A stretch of 64,000 nt of DNA from Dactylonectria macrodidyma (lineage: Eukaryota > Ascomycota > Sordariomycetes > Hypocreales > Nectriaceae). Where the stretch lies: positions 372,001 through 436,000 of the forward strand of contig JAGMUV010000031.1 of assembly GCA_020744425.1 (NCBI GenBank), read 5' to 3'. Every line of letters begins with the position of its first letter. The stretch's first letter is position 1. Shown here piece by piece: positions 24,033 through 34,568 of this stretch. The position numbers were made by a program, and so were the translations under genes. The notes under the pieces are model-generated. The model was given only the letters and a program-made list of their open reading frames with translations. It was not told where the DNA came from and did not search any database.

Positions 24033-26484
24033 CTACCACGAGGGTAGGACAATACCCTCCCTGCTCCATGACCGCATACTCTGCGCCATCCCAATAGTGT
24101 GTCGATCAACACGAGTTCGTAAAGGTGATACCATCTTTCCTGCGCTACTGAACGTCCTTTCAGTCTCTGCTGACATTGTAGGGATAGACAGCAAGTCAGC
24201 GGCCATTCGAGAGAGGTTCGGATACTCCATTTCGTGCTCCTTCCACCAAGAAAGATGGCGGAATTGGTATTTGTCGTCGGCGGGGGTAAAAGCCTGGGTA
24301 TAACGTTCGTACTCATCAAGCGCTGGGCGCCGTTGCGAAGGATATCCCGCTCTGCCATCTGGATGCGCCCTTTGCGTTTGCCGAGCGACTGTGCCAGGAA
24401 CGCGTCATATCCAGAGAGCGCCCTTCGGCTGCTCACTGCCGACAGCATCGCTAAGCCAGGAACCACGCGAGTAGCATACTCTTCCTTCCACATCTTCTTG
24501 AGTCTCGTCGAGTAATCTTCCCACTGCATCGCATCCGCATGTCCTTCCCCAGTGGTATTGAAGCGCCGGCCACCCAAAGCAAGGGTGAAGGACTACAGCA
24601 CCGATACACGCAACAGGCCAGAGCTTATCGTAATACTCGTTAAGCTTCATCCACGCAAGGTTGATTTGGGTAGCAACCATATCAACGCTGTCCTCTCCCA
24701 AGCCATCAAGGAGGTCATGATTCTGCTTGAGCTCTAAATGCGTTAAGAGATACTCAAAGGAGGGAAAATACTCCCAAAAGGAGCCGGTGTTGACATGATC
24801 ATCCTCGCTAGTCTTCGGGTTGCCTTGTAGACGAACGGAGATCTCATCAAACGGCCGCAAGACCTGAATAAAAACCTCAACCACGTCCCAGTCCTCTTCT
24901 GACAGCTTGTCGTCAATTATAGAAGGCTTCATTGACTTTCTCTTGCTCCTTCCCCACGCCCTTTCTGCCTTTTCGACAATCCGGTTGAAGTATCTACGGA
25001 GAAGCAGAGCGCGGACCATCATACGGTGGCGAGAGTTCCAGCAGGTCTCGTTGTCAGCGATAGGTCTGAGCGGCACTCGCCTCTTCCTAGTCTCAGGATC
25101 GACGAGTTCAAGGACACCGCTTTTGAGATCTTCTTCTTGCCACTTCAAGAGGCACTCTAAGTGTTGGGGCGAGTTCAAGACAGCGGCGTTGAGATTGTGA
25201 AGTCGACCAATTGGGCCCCTCCTCCGCCATTGCATAAGCTTATCGACCGGTAGAGAGTCGAAATCGTATTCGGAGTCCGGTTCTCTGCGGCCTGTATGCT
25301 CCATTGCGTCCGCCGCCTTGCCGAATATCAGCTGCTTGACAGCGAGGTTAATGACGTGGCCCAGACAGCGGTGACGGTGTTCATCCGGGTCAAACTCGAA
25401 TTCGTTGCCGAGAGCCACCATTGCCGTATCGTTATTGCTGGCATTGTCAAGGACCATATACCCAAGCCGGTTGCTTCCAAGATCCCACTCTGCCAAGACG
25501 TCAGCCACTTCGTTGGCTAAGTTATCGCCAGTATGGCGTCCGGATACAGCTGGAAGGGCGAGAAGCAGTTTCTGGTGCCGCCATTGTTGGTCAACAAAGA
25601 AGCAGTTAACTCCAAGCAACGAGAGCTGATTGCGAGACGTCCAGCCATCAAATGTGATGTGAATCTTGCCACGAGCAGTTTTTAGATGTTCCGTTACAGC
25701 TCCTTTCGCCCCATTGTAGATCGATCGCAGTCGAGATCGAAGGACCGCGGAAGATGGTATCTTGTCTTTGTACATCGGGTTGACAAACTCAATGAGGCGG
25801 CGGAGACGCTCACTCTCGATTAGTCGGAAAGGGAGATTATCGTGTGTTATCCAATCGACAAGAAGCTCTTCGAATGCGCCGAGTTTGAGACTCCCAAGAA
25901 TGGTAGAAAAGATACGCTGGTCGGCTGGGGCTGCAGTCACTCCAAAGTGTTCTGTCAGAGTCTTAGTGCGGCTGGGCGGCGTCACGTCTTTCCTTCCTGG
26001 GTCCTACAAGACTAAGCTACAGTAAAAGAATGAGGAGCTACTTGTTGCTTACCTTGATCCCATGAATATCTCGCAGGTGCTTGATAATATTGGCACTGCC
26101 GTTAGATTCGTACGAGAAGTGCGAGACCGTCCGGCACTTCTTCCTCACGCACAGACGGCATACCCACCGAAGCTTCTTGCTGTTACTCTTGAGCCTCATA
26201 CGGAACCCTTTCACCCACCACCAGGCAACCTTTGCGCCATTAGTCCTCGGAGGCGTGCCCGCCCGAAGCTCGTCGTTGAAGAGCTCGAACGGGAACGTGG
26301 CTATCTCGTCAGGCGTAGGATTCTCATCCAGGTTAAATATCTTCCTCGGCGGGGTCTGCGGCGTTGAACCTGACAAGAATGAGGACTGAGTAGAGATCCT
26401 CGATGGGCAGGGAGACGAATGTAGGGTCAACGACGTTTCAGAGCCTGCTTGGCCCAAGAAAATGTCCTGGGAATCGATATCCAT
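24033..26484 (-). pseudogene. hAT-1 transposase (BED finger, RNase-H fold, hAT dimerisation), frameshifted
   Basis: Starts at ATG 26484. Exon 1 (26484-26053) ends in a BED-type zinc finger (CRLC...H...H) with a tryptophan pair before it. A 49-nt intron (26004-26052) separates the main exon. This carries the DUF4413/RNase-H-fold core: ITFDGWTSRNQLSL near 25650, VLDNASNNDTAM near 25450 and RCLGHVINLA near 25340. The frame shifts near 24570 and again near 24320. The terminal dimerisation segment (MSAETERTFSSAGK) is encoded at 24130-24200 in a third frame. Everything needed for a hAT transposase is visible, but the two frameshifts make it inactive as read. Confidence 0.9.
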
Positions 26485-27780
26485 CGTGTTGGCGGCTGGG
26501 AAGCTAGACTGCTGGAGTCTGTCAGCGAAGGAATAGTATGGCTCCCTTCAGTGGCGACGCACTGCAACATTTGACGCCCAGAGGCTAACGTCCTTCACCT
26601 CCATTTTATCGGACACGACAGTGCAGCCTTTCCAGGCCGTCTGCAGGGACAATTCACGCGCTGAGAAACCGCCACGCGATCCGACGCGCCGTGTGCAAAT
26701 CGCGAAGCTCTAATATGGTGCTAAGGCGTGTTAGCAGGTACAGCCACGGCACTGTATAACCTACGGTGCCGGATGTATCTTGTGACAGAAGCCATCGTCC
26801 TAGCAAGAGTCTAGAATGGCATGCTTTCTATATGGTCAACGGCAACCTAATTTTATAGCTTTGAATGGGCTTTTTAATTGGTTCCAACAAGAATATTTGA
26901 AGCATGAGAGATGGTGAAGAGCATGTTATCTCAGCGGCGAAACCTAAGCCGTGGAGTTAAGAGATACCAACACCACCAGTACAAATAGGCGGCATGCACG
27001 GTAGCCCCTATCTAGCGTGTATAGGGTAGACTGCCCCGCGTAATGCTCCCGAACGAAATTGTTGAGATCCCAATAAACACGCCAGTCTCTACGTGAAAGT
27101 AACATTCATAAAGTTAAAGTATAATCACTGGATTTCCCTTGCTGAAAGCTTTCTTCTGGTATCAATTCCATCATGGTCAGAGATATATTTCCAAGCTGTC
27201 GTTTCGTAGTTCAGGGTATCGTGTGCATGACCATGAACATCAACCACCATTGCATGATGAATGCGGGGTGACAATGTCCTGACCCAAAGGCCAGATTAAG
27301 TCAAGCCCAGCCCGCTTGAAAGCTATCTATCTCTCAAGTATTCTCTTCTACTCTCACCATCCCATAGCACATTGTTTTATTTAGTGACGACGAAAGAAGC
27401 CTAAGGTGAAAGGTCGCTGGTACCTACACACAAGTCAAAATATATCCCTGGACGCATGTACTTGCGACTTTACAGATGCCCCACAGGCCTTCACGTGAAG
27501 GCTCAACTTCCAACGCCCCACCATTCAGCCTTACGTGGAGAAGCTGAATGACGAGCTCTAGAATCAATTCTAATTAGACGCCAGGCTGGCGCGAGAAGAG
27601 CGCGAGGCTGGCGCGGGTGGGAGAGGCGAGAAGAGGTTTGTCGCGTTTGGCTCATGATGATGCCCCTCAGCGGCCGATCATTGGCCAGCGGGCCGTACAA
27701 AGAGCCAAACTGGGAAGTTGAAGGTGGGGTCAAAGTTAGGGCGCCGCCCGGGTCTCACATGACCCTCGGACACTGGAGCC
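26485..27780. other. non-coding 5' part of hAT-1
   Basis: About 1.3 kb between transposase start and right TIR without a recognisable gene. It is long for a hAT leader and could hide an old insertion, but no TIRs or duplications were found inside. Confidence 0.4.
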
Positions 27781-27941
27781 GGTTGGAACCGGTTGGATCC
27801 AAACCCAATCAACTGGACGTCGGAATTGGCTGGTTGCCAAGTACGGCGAGCTCGATCTCAGTTGAGTTGGACCCACAGTTGGAGGATCCAACGGCTCCAA
27901 CGATTGGAAGCAGTTGGTTGATTACGCACTCTGTATGGAGC

Positions 27942-29161
27942 AGACGACCTAACTAGCCAGTCGGCAAAAACCCCACACAACGGACTTGGAAGCGTGCTAT
28001 CGATAGAAAATGGCTTCCTTGGTCCAAGGAGGATGTGGTCAATGCCCACGGCGTTAGCTTTCTAGGGCATGGGATCCCATCGACTGTGGAGGACCTCCAC
28101 GGGGTATTTTGCCCCAGTGTTAGGCCTATTAGGTCCTCCACAGTCGATGGGATATGATGCCATGGATCACGAGTGGAGTTAGCTACGAGGTAGTTAGTGG
28201 GGTCGGGTGGGGGTTTTCCCGGTGCATCCTGGTGGACGGGTGTCAACAACAGTCAAGGAGACCCCGCCAGGAACACTACGCAGTAGAAGGAAGAGCTCTC
28301 TGACGTTGTGTTTCCGTAACGGCGCCATGTTCCTGGCCAGCAACACCAGGCTTTCCATATTACCCATGAGTGCAACCCTACCTTTTTTTGACGTTCGAAT
28401 GTGTGGTGCTAAGAGAAGCACGTTCTTTTGACAGTTCAGCTCCACTCCGACCCCATTTTCCCCAGACTGTGCCTTAGTTGACATCGCATCTCATCTCAAT
28501 CTTGACTATATTGACATATCCCGACGGTCCGTATTGTTAGAGAATAGAAGTTGCAGAAAGCAGGGAGCCCGGCATGAAGGGCATTCCCTGGGCTTCCAGT
28601 CTTCAAGGGAGCCCATGCCCGCATCAACCCAAATGCCAACCTCCTTACTCCGAGCCGAGGGAAAATAAGAACATCAACCTGGCAAGGGGAGCAGCTCGCA
28701 GGCTTGGATATTCCTCATCTCCATACTTCGTCCACCTCAAAATAAAAACCTCACAAGAACTAATTAATTCCAATTCGCCAGAAACGTAATAATTTGTCAG
28801 CTCTATTAGTCCTTCCCTCCGGGGCGCCTCGCCTCGCCCCTTCCCCTTTCGCCTTGTAGATACTAGGGGAAAGTGATAAGAGAGATGTGTACCTTACAGG
28901 GATGAACAAGGGACTTGCCTCTTTGGGACGATCCTGCTGGAGACAATTCTAGAACATCCCCTCGCATCTCTGCCACTCCACCTTAGCTTCCATTACTGGG
29001 CTTTTCAAGCTAGCTAGCTTCCCGAACGGGGCCTAGAGTGGCTAAATGCATCCAAGCGATCTCGATTCCTAGGATGCTATCACCTACATGTCCCTATCTT
29101 AGACAAAGACTGCTTTTATATAGTGCTATCAAATACGCTAAACTCGTCTGTTGGTCTTTTA
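27942..29161. other. gene-free stretch between hAT elements
   Basis: No gene is supported. The only clear structure is the perfect inverted repeat at 28074-28153. Confidence 0.45.
28074..28153. repeat. perfect 23-bp inverted repeat
   Basis: Arms 28074-28096 and 28131-28153 (starting ATCCCATCGACTGTGGAGGA) are exact reverse complements around a 34-base loop. The loop carries a small GGGG...CCCC dyad. A further 8 bp outside matches with three mismatches (GGCAT + 3). It could be a very small MITE or a folding RNA. No TSD was identified. Confidence 0.8.
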
Positions 29162-29898
29162 GATCACACCAGTGATGTTATTGGATTGGAGGGCAATTTG
29201 GATTGGACTGGAGTGGACGGAAAATGGCTGGACTGGATTTGGGTTTCTCGAAGATTTGGACTGGATTGGATTGATTGTCCTGGAGCTCCTGGAGCTCCAA
29301 TGGTCTAACCCGATAAGGCAAGAGTTAAGCCTAATTTGGTGGTTGTGACATGCTCCCGTCGCAGATTACGACACAACTGCGCGCCATCGTTAACATCCAA
29401 CTCGCGCAGGTTGGTCCGCCAGCAAAACCATGAAAGCAATCGCGTCGCTCGTAACTTCAGCAGTCCTTCTGCTCGGGCAGACGTGTCTGAACAGCCCACT
29501 CACCAGCTACACCATGGCTACTATCTCCAGCTATGTCGGCCGTGGCAGCGGTCGCCTTCCTGATCCTGAAAGAGTTATTCTTGATCCAGCGTATCTTAGC
29601 CCTCGCCCAAACGACCCCGACGGAATCCTGATCGAACCCGACGAATTCAAGCGGAATGGAAAGCAATATGCTCGCTACTCTGTCCGGCAATAGGATATGG
29701 TAGACATACAATTCAAGCAGGACCCGCCTAGGTGGTTCTCGTACTGCTATCGGTGCCAACTGCAACAGCGCCGAGGGAATTATGAATATTGGAGAAGCAA
29801 GTTGCTGGGAACATAATAAGCACTTACTTAAATGCTGCCATAACTACACACAAGGGCACAATTCCAGTTCTACCCGAAATCTGCTTATTCAGCGGCTC

Positions 29899-32800
29899 CA
29901 AGGCTCGAACCCACTACACTGTAAATCCACGTGGACCACATATAAGTGGCCCATCTCTATTACATCCACTTGTCGGCGCTCAGATTACGTAATAATCCAC
30001 TACATTTGGACACGAAAGTGGATGTAATGGAGTGGATTTAGGTGGATTTAGGTACAGTGGGATATTCCCTGACCCTGTATGGTTCATAGTACTTATTTTT
30101 GTATATGACTGCCCATTAAATCGAGGTACCTGGACCCAAGTTAGCCGAGGTCGATCACCCCTACAGCTAATCTAATAATATTGACGAGAAACTACCCCTA
30201 TTGAGTGCGTTTTCTACAGATTTCCTGCTTTGTTTTTGCCAAAAAAAAAATTTGATGTCAGCCAACCAGCCAGGCCAACCAGGCCAACAGCAGCAGCTCG
30301 AAGACCGTCTTTTTCGCCATTTCAGAGGCTGGAATTGGTCAGAACGCGCTCGTGATACTAGCTCTTGGCTGTGGGACTTTGGCTATGATATTCAACGTCA
30401 TGGCTTACGCAAATGAGCCTGCAAGGACTGTATCCTCGGAAATCGTCCCATTATCGCGAGTTTTACCTCTTCAGGTCTCCAGAACGCGGCAAATCATCTA
30501 TGGCGTGAGCACAAAACACCAGCACCAGAGGGAGAGAAAAAGAGCACAGCACAGCTCAAATCCGAAGGCGCACTGAAATCGAACCAACCGACTATTGCCT
30601 CTGTTTTGAAACTGGACGTCAACAAGCCTACGGAACAGAATATCGCGAATAGCTTCATCTCACGCTTTGATAAGCAACATTTTCAGCGTATGCTAGTCGA
30701 GTTAATCGTCAGTAGCAACCAGTCATTTTCCTTCGCCGAGAACCCCATCCTCCGAGAAATCTTCGACTATTTGAGTCCCTCCGTTTCCATCCAACACACC
30801 AACTTGACTGCCACGGCTGTCCGATATAAGATCATTCAAGAGTATAACCGCCACAAGCAGACGGTTATCGAGGTGCTGAGGAACTCCCCTGGAGCCCTTC
30901 ATATTTCATTTGATGGCTGGACGTCTCGAAATAAGCTTGCCCTCTACGGTATTGCTTGTTTTTTCAGAGACGAGAAGAATCGGCCATGCAAAATCATGAT
31001 TGGAGTTCCAGAGGCTCATCGTCACTTCGGCTCAACGATCGGTGGGGAGGTTCTCGAAGTCCTACACACTCTTGGCGTGGGTCCAGAGAAGGTTGGCTAT
31101 TTCACGCTCGACAATGCAGAAAACAACGATACTGCCATGGAGGTCATTGGTGCTGAACTTGGGTTCGATGGCCGACTGCGCCGAGGACGCTGTATTGGCC
31201 ACACAATTAACTTGTCAGCCAAGGCGCTCTTATTTGGCAAAAACGCCGACGCGTTCGAGAAGCAATTGTTAGGCGCAGAAGCGTTATCTGATACTGAATA
31301 CGCTCAATGGCGCAAAAAAGGACCAGTTGGCAAGTTACACAATATCGTAGTTGATGTGCGTATTAGCCACCGGCTGATTTACTTGTTCAAGGAGGTCCAG
31401 AGGGTAAGCGGTTTAACTAAATCCTATTCGTCTCATATTAACTCGGTATATCTAACAGGACGAAATTAATCGCGCCACCACCCTTAAACTCCGATCGAAG
31501 AAACCACTCAAGCTAATTATCGACAACGACACGCGTTGGCTGTCACAACTCTACATGATCCGCAGGGCTCTACGGTTGAAAACCTCTATCGAACTCCTAC
31601 TGATCAAGTATAAGGCGCAATGGGAGGACGAAAATCGGTCTAAAAAGACTGGCCAAGTGACACAAGCCAAGTTGGCGAAAAAACCACGCATCCTCCGAGA
31701 CGAGAATCAGCTAACGGACAAAGACTGGGAGGTTCTTTACCATTTGGAGGCTATTCTGACTGTTTTTGAGACCGTGGTAAAGACGCTTGAGGGTGATGGA
31801 CACATCCGCAGGCGTAAGCAAGGCTGGACTGGCTCCTATGGCAATATCTGGGACGTGGTGCTTGGCTATGAGTTGCTGCTTAACACACTGGAAGAATATA
31901 AGCAGCTTGCTGCTGATTTTCCTGATCCAGAGCACTTCCGCATCGGAATCAACCTTGCTTGGGATAAGCTGGATGAATATTATCGGCGGCTGGACGAGAC
32001 GCCCATCTACTATACGGCTATGGCGCTCCATCCAGCTTATCGTTGGGACTGGTTTGATGAAACGTGGGCTCATAAGCCTAGCTGGGTTGAAAAGGCAAAA
32101 GAGATGGTTGCCGACGTCTGGCTGTCCGATTACGCTCGTCTCGAGGTTAGAACCAGCAGCAGCAGAGGCGACGACGAGCCACCAGCAAAATGACCTCGGT
32201 TTTTCAATCCCTTCGAGAAGAACAGTCGTCTGCCAAGCTCAATACCAGCCTACGCAGCAGCTATTGTGGGTGACGAGTACCAAGCGTGGCAGACGGATCG
32301 TGACGCCAGCGACGGCAACGTTCGTGATCCAATTGGTTACTGGATCACTAAGCAAGGCAGATATCCTCGGTTATCCAGGATGGCCTTGGACTTCCTGACG
32401 ATCCAGCCGATGTCAGCCGAGTGTGAGAGGTTATTTTCAGCTGCTGGCAAGATGGTCTCGGGGTTGCGTACGAACCTAGATGCTGAGATTATCGCCATTT
32501 GTCAGGTCTTACGCTCTTGGTACCGTGCTGGCCTTATCAAGGACCTGGATCCATTGCTTAAGTCACACCTTGAAAGTAAGCTGGATGCCGGCTGTGGGAC
32601 TCTAAGCGACGACGAGCTGGCTCTTGCTGAGTCAAATGGCTATTCGAGGGCGAGGACAGCGCCAGCGAGGTTGACGATTCATCACAGCAGCAAGAGGCTG
32701 AAGAGTTAGTGTCAACCTCTGAAAGTGAGGCTGAATAGGCGTCGACGAGGTTGTGAATAGCCTCAAAAGTCCACTTACAAAAATCCACTTATAAATCCAC

Positions 32801-32919
32801 GTGTACATCCGTTCCACTCCGGTCGAAAGTGTGCTACATCCACTTTGTAATTGCCTAAAAATGGTCCATCCACTCTACTTGGTCCAAAAGTGGAGTGGAT
32901 GTAGTGGTTTCGAGCCTTG
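29899..32919 (+). mobile_element. inner hAT element (hAT-2b), inserted in hAT-2a
   Basis: A 3,021-bp element with TIRs CAAGGCTCGAA(C/A)CCACTACA and an exact 8-bp duplication AGCGGCTC (29891-29898, 32920-32927). The uninterrupted sequence across this target exists in the relative at 45430-45470, which proves the insertion. Subterminal GTGGAT/ATCCAC motifs are dense on both sides. It encodes one transposase on the plus strand. Confidence 0.95.
30255..32709 (+). pseudogene. hAT-2b transposase, two in-frame stops
   Basis: From ATG 30255, with a 55-nt intron at 31404-31458, the frame spans 800 codons and is broken only by TGA at 30414-30416 and TGA at 32191-32193. A BED-type finger (ACKDC...NHLWREH) begins right after the first stop; the stop replaces the position usually held by a conserved tryptophan. 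The catalytic core shows HISFDGWTSRNKLALYG (about 30900), FTLDNAENNDTAM (about 31100) and CIGHTINLSAKAL. The C-terminal dimerisation domain (MSAECERLFSAAGK) is encoded near 32410. Apart from two point changes the gene is complete, so inactivation looks recent. Confidence 0.92.
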
Positions 32920-33068
32920 AGCGGCTCATTTATTGTCCCAAAAGGGTAACAATATGAACTGGATCCGTTCTGGATATACTGGAGGCTGCCTGTCCCTAAG
33001 TCTGGACTGGATTGGATCGAGGCTCGGATCCAGCTCCAATCCAATCCAATAACATCACTGGATCACAC

Positions 33069-33370
33069 CCTCTTCTCATCAGCCACCACTCGATCCCGGT
33101 TGACGACGACGCCTGTCTGTCGTAGAAAGAAGCTATTTGTATTGGAAGCCAATGTGGTACGATTCTGCCCAGCCGCTAGCCGCCGCTGGGCCCCTGAGAG
33201 GCCTCTCTCTTCTCTGACTAGTCTGCCTTTCCCCCTCTCCACCGTTTTCGCTCCTGCTCGAGGAGCTAGGGCTTGGCCAAGCTTTCTGTTCGCACTAACA
33301 TCACCCGGCAATCTCGAGCGGCCCTTGAAGAGTGAACCCCTGATAAGGCGGTTCGTCTTGGGGTTGGAGG
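33069..33370. other. short intergenic stretch
   Basis: Between the right duplication of hAT-2a and MITE copy B. Short open frames exist on both strands, but none is convincing. Confidence 0.35.
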
Positions 33371-33676
33371 TACAGAGGAAGAGCTCAAAAGTCCTTGCCA
33401 CGCTAAAATCAAGAAAAAGCAAAAACGTCCCCAAAACTGGGCTAAATACAAAGAAGTACTTCAATCTAATCTAGCACTGCTAAACCCTAGCCGACTATAG
33501 CAGATTCTAGTGAGCGACTAACCAGCAAGTCTCGCCTACGCCCTCTGAAGTTATAGGCGTGTTAGGCGAAGGCCTTCTGGAGCAGATGGAGTGTGATGTA
33601 TCCCAAGTAACTAACAGGGATTGCGGGATGTGGCGTAATTAGCCCACGGCAAGGACTTTTGAGCTCTTCCTCTGTA
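33371..33676. mobile_element. MITE copy B, TA-flanked
   Basis: A 306-bp near copy of the element at 22041-22344, with the same TIR (one base changed at the tip: CAGAGGAAGAGC) and a TA on both sides. Differences are scattered single bases and 1-nt indels. Confidence 0.9.
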
Positions 33677-34233
33677 CAGTAGGGCTAATAAAGCTTCTCT
33701 ACTTGCAGATGGCGTTTTCCACCATCAAGCCCTGAAATCGACTAGACGTTGTGAATCAAGAAGTGGCCGTGCATAAACTTTAGGTGACAGCACCTTGGCA
33801 GGGGATTGGCGAGACGCTACTCAGTGAGTTTGAAGTCCGCGTACGGAGTACGGACAGTGATGTGCCTTTCGGTACGAAAGGTCTTCTTAAGCTCTGAGAT
33901 TTTCACCCCCAAAATTTGGCCCCCCCCCCCGGAAAATTACCCGATTAAGCCATGCGCAACTGCGCCTCCTAATTGGTCCTAATCCTCCCATTCTCATTTG
34001 GCACATGTGCTCCTAATCCTCCCACTCTCATTTGCCACATGTGGATGAACTTCGAATTCACCCTCCCCCCCGAGATCAAGTGTAAAGAAGTCTTCATTGG
34101 CTGGGTTTTTTCTGTTAAGAATCCCGTGGGTTTTACGTGAGCTTTTAATTTATAATAATGTTGGCGCTCTTGTCATTTGCATTTTGTGAGATGCCTGCTC
34201 CTGCTTAAGTTATTACATTATATCGGATTTATA

Positions 34234-34265
<32 letters not shown>

Positions 34266-34568
34266 GAAAATACAGGATTGATTTTTCTCGACATTTCATT
34301 ATGATCTCCTTTATCCCTTTTGGAATACCTGGTAGCCACTTGACGGAGATTTGGGTCTTTGGTGGATATTTGGTGCTGCGAACCCCGCTTCAGACGTCAT
34401 CATCGTCATAGAACGCGAACCGGACGTTCCGGGCGGGGGGCATCATCGTCCCCTGCGTAAAAGAGCCAGAACGACGGGGGCAATGCAATCGGAACAAAAC
34501 ACCCGCCATCTATCAATCAATACATACCTGACTGTTTCTTGGATTCGCTATCTAAATTATAAACTATA
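33677..34568. other. gene-free, AT-rich stretch
   Basis: Contains a C-run near 33920-33931, a short direct repeat of TCCTAATCCTCCCA-type sequence around 33970-34036, and a (TA)n microsatellite at about 34235-34265. This is the 3' flank of the helicase remnant. Confidence 0.45.

Larger units (their letters stand above)
23850..27933 (-). mobile_element. hAT transposon 1, with TIRs and 8-bp target duplication
   Basis: Both ends read inward CAGAGTG(T/C)GTAATCAACCAA, 20 of 21 bases matching. They are flanked by the identical 8-mer TATGGAGC (23842-23849 and 27934-27941), the hallmark of hAT insertion. Subterminal regions repeat CAGTTGGATTG-like motifs (23890-23990, 27780-27915), probable transposase-binding sites. 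The 4.08-kb element encodes one transposase on the minus strand, and 1.3 kb upstream of it is non-coding. Confidence 0.93.
29170..33060 (+). mobile_element. outer, non-autonomous hAT element (hAT-2a) containing hAT-2b
   Basis: Ends read inward CAGTGATGTTATTGGATTGG on both sides and are flanked by the 8-bp duplication GATCACAC (29162-29169, 33061-33068). Without the 3.02-kb inner element and its duplication, this element is only about 860 bp. Its two ends are homologous to the hAT derivative at 44291-45580. Subterminal ATTGGATTGG repeats are clear. A short open frame at about 29510-29693 may be a remnant of the parental transposase. It depends on an autonomous relative not seen here. Confidence 0.92.
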
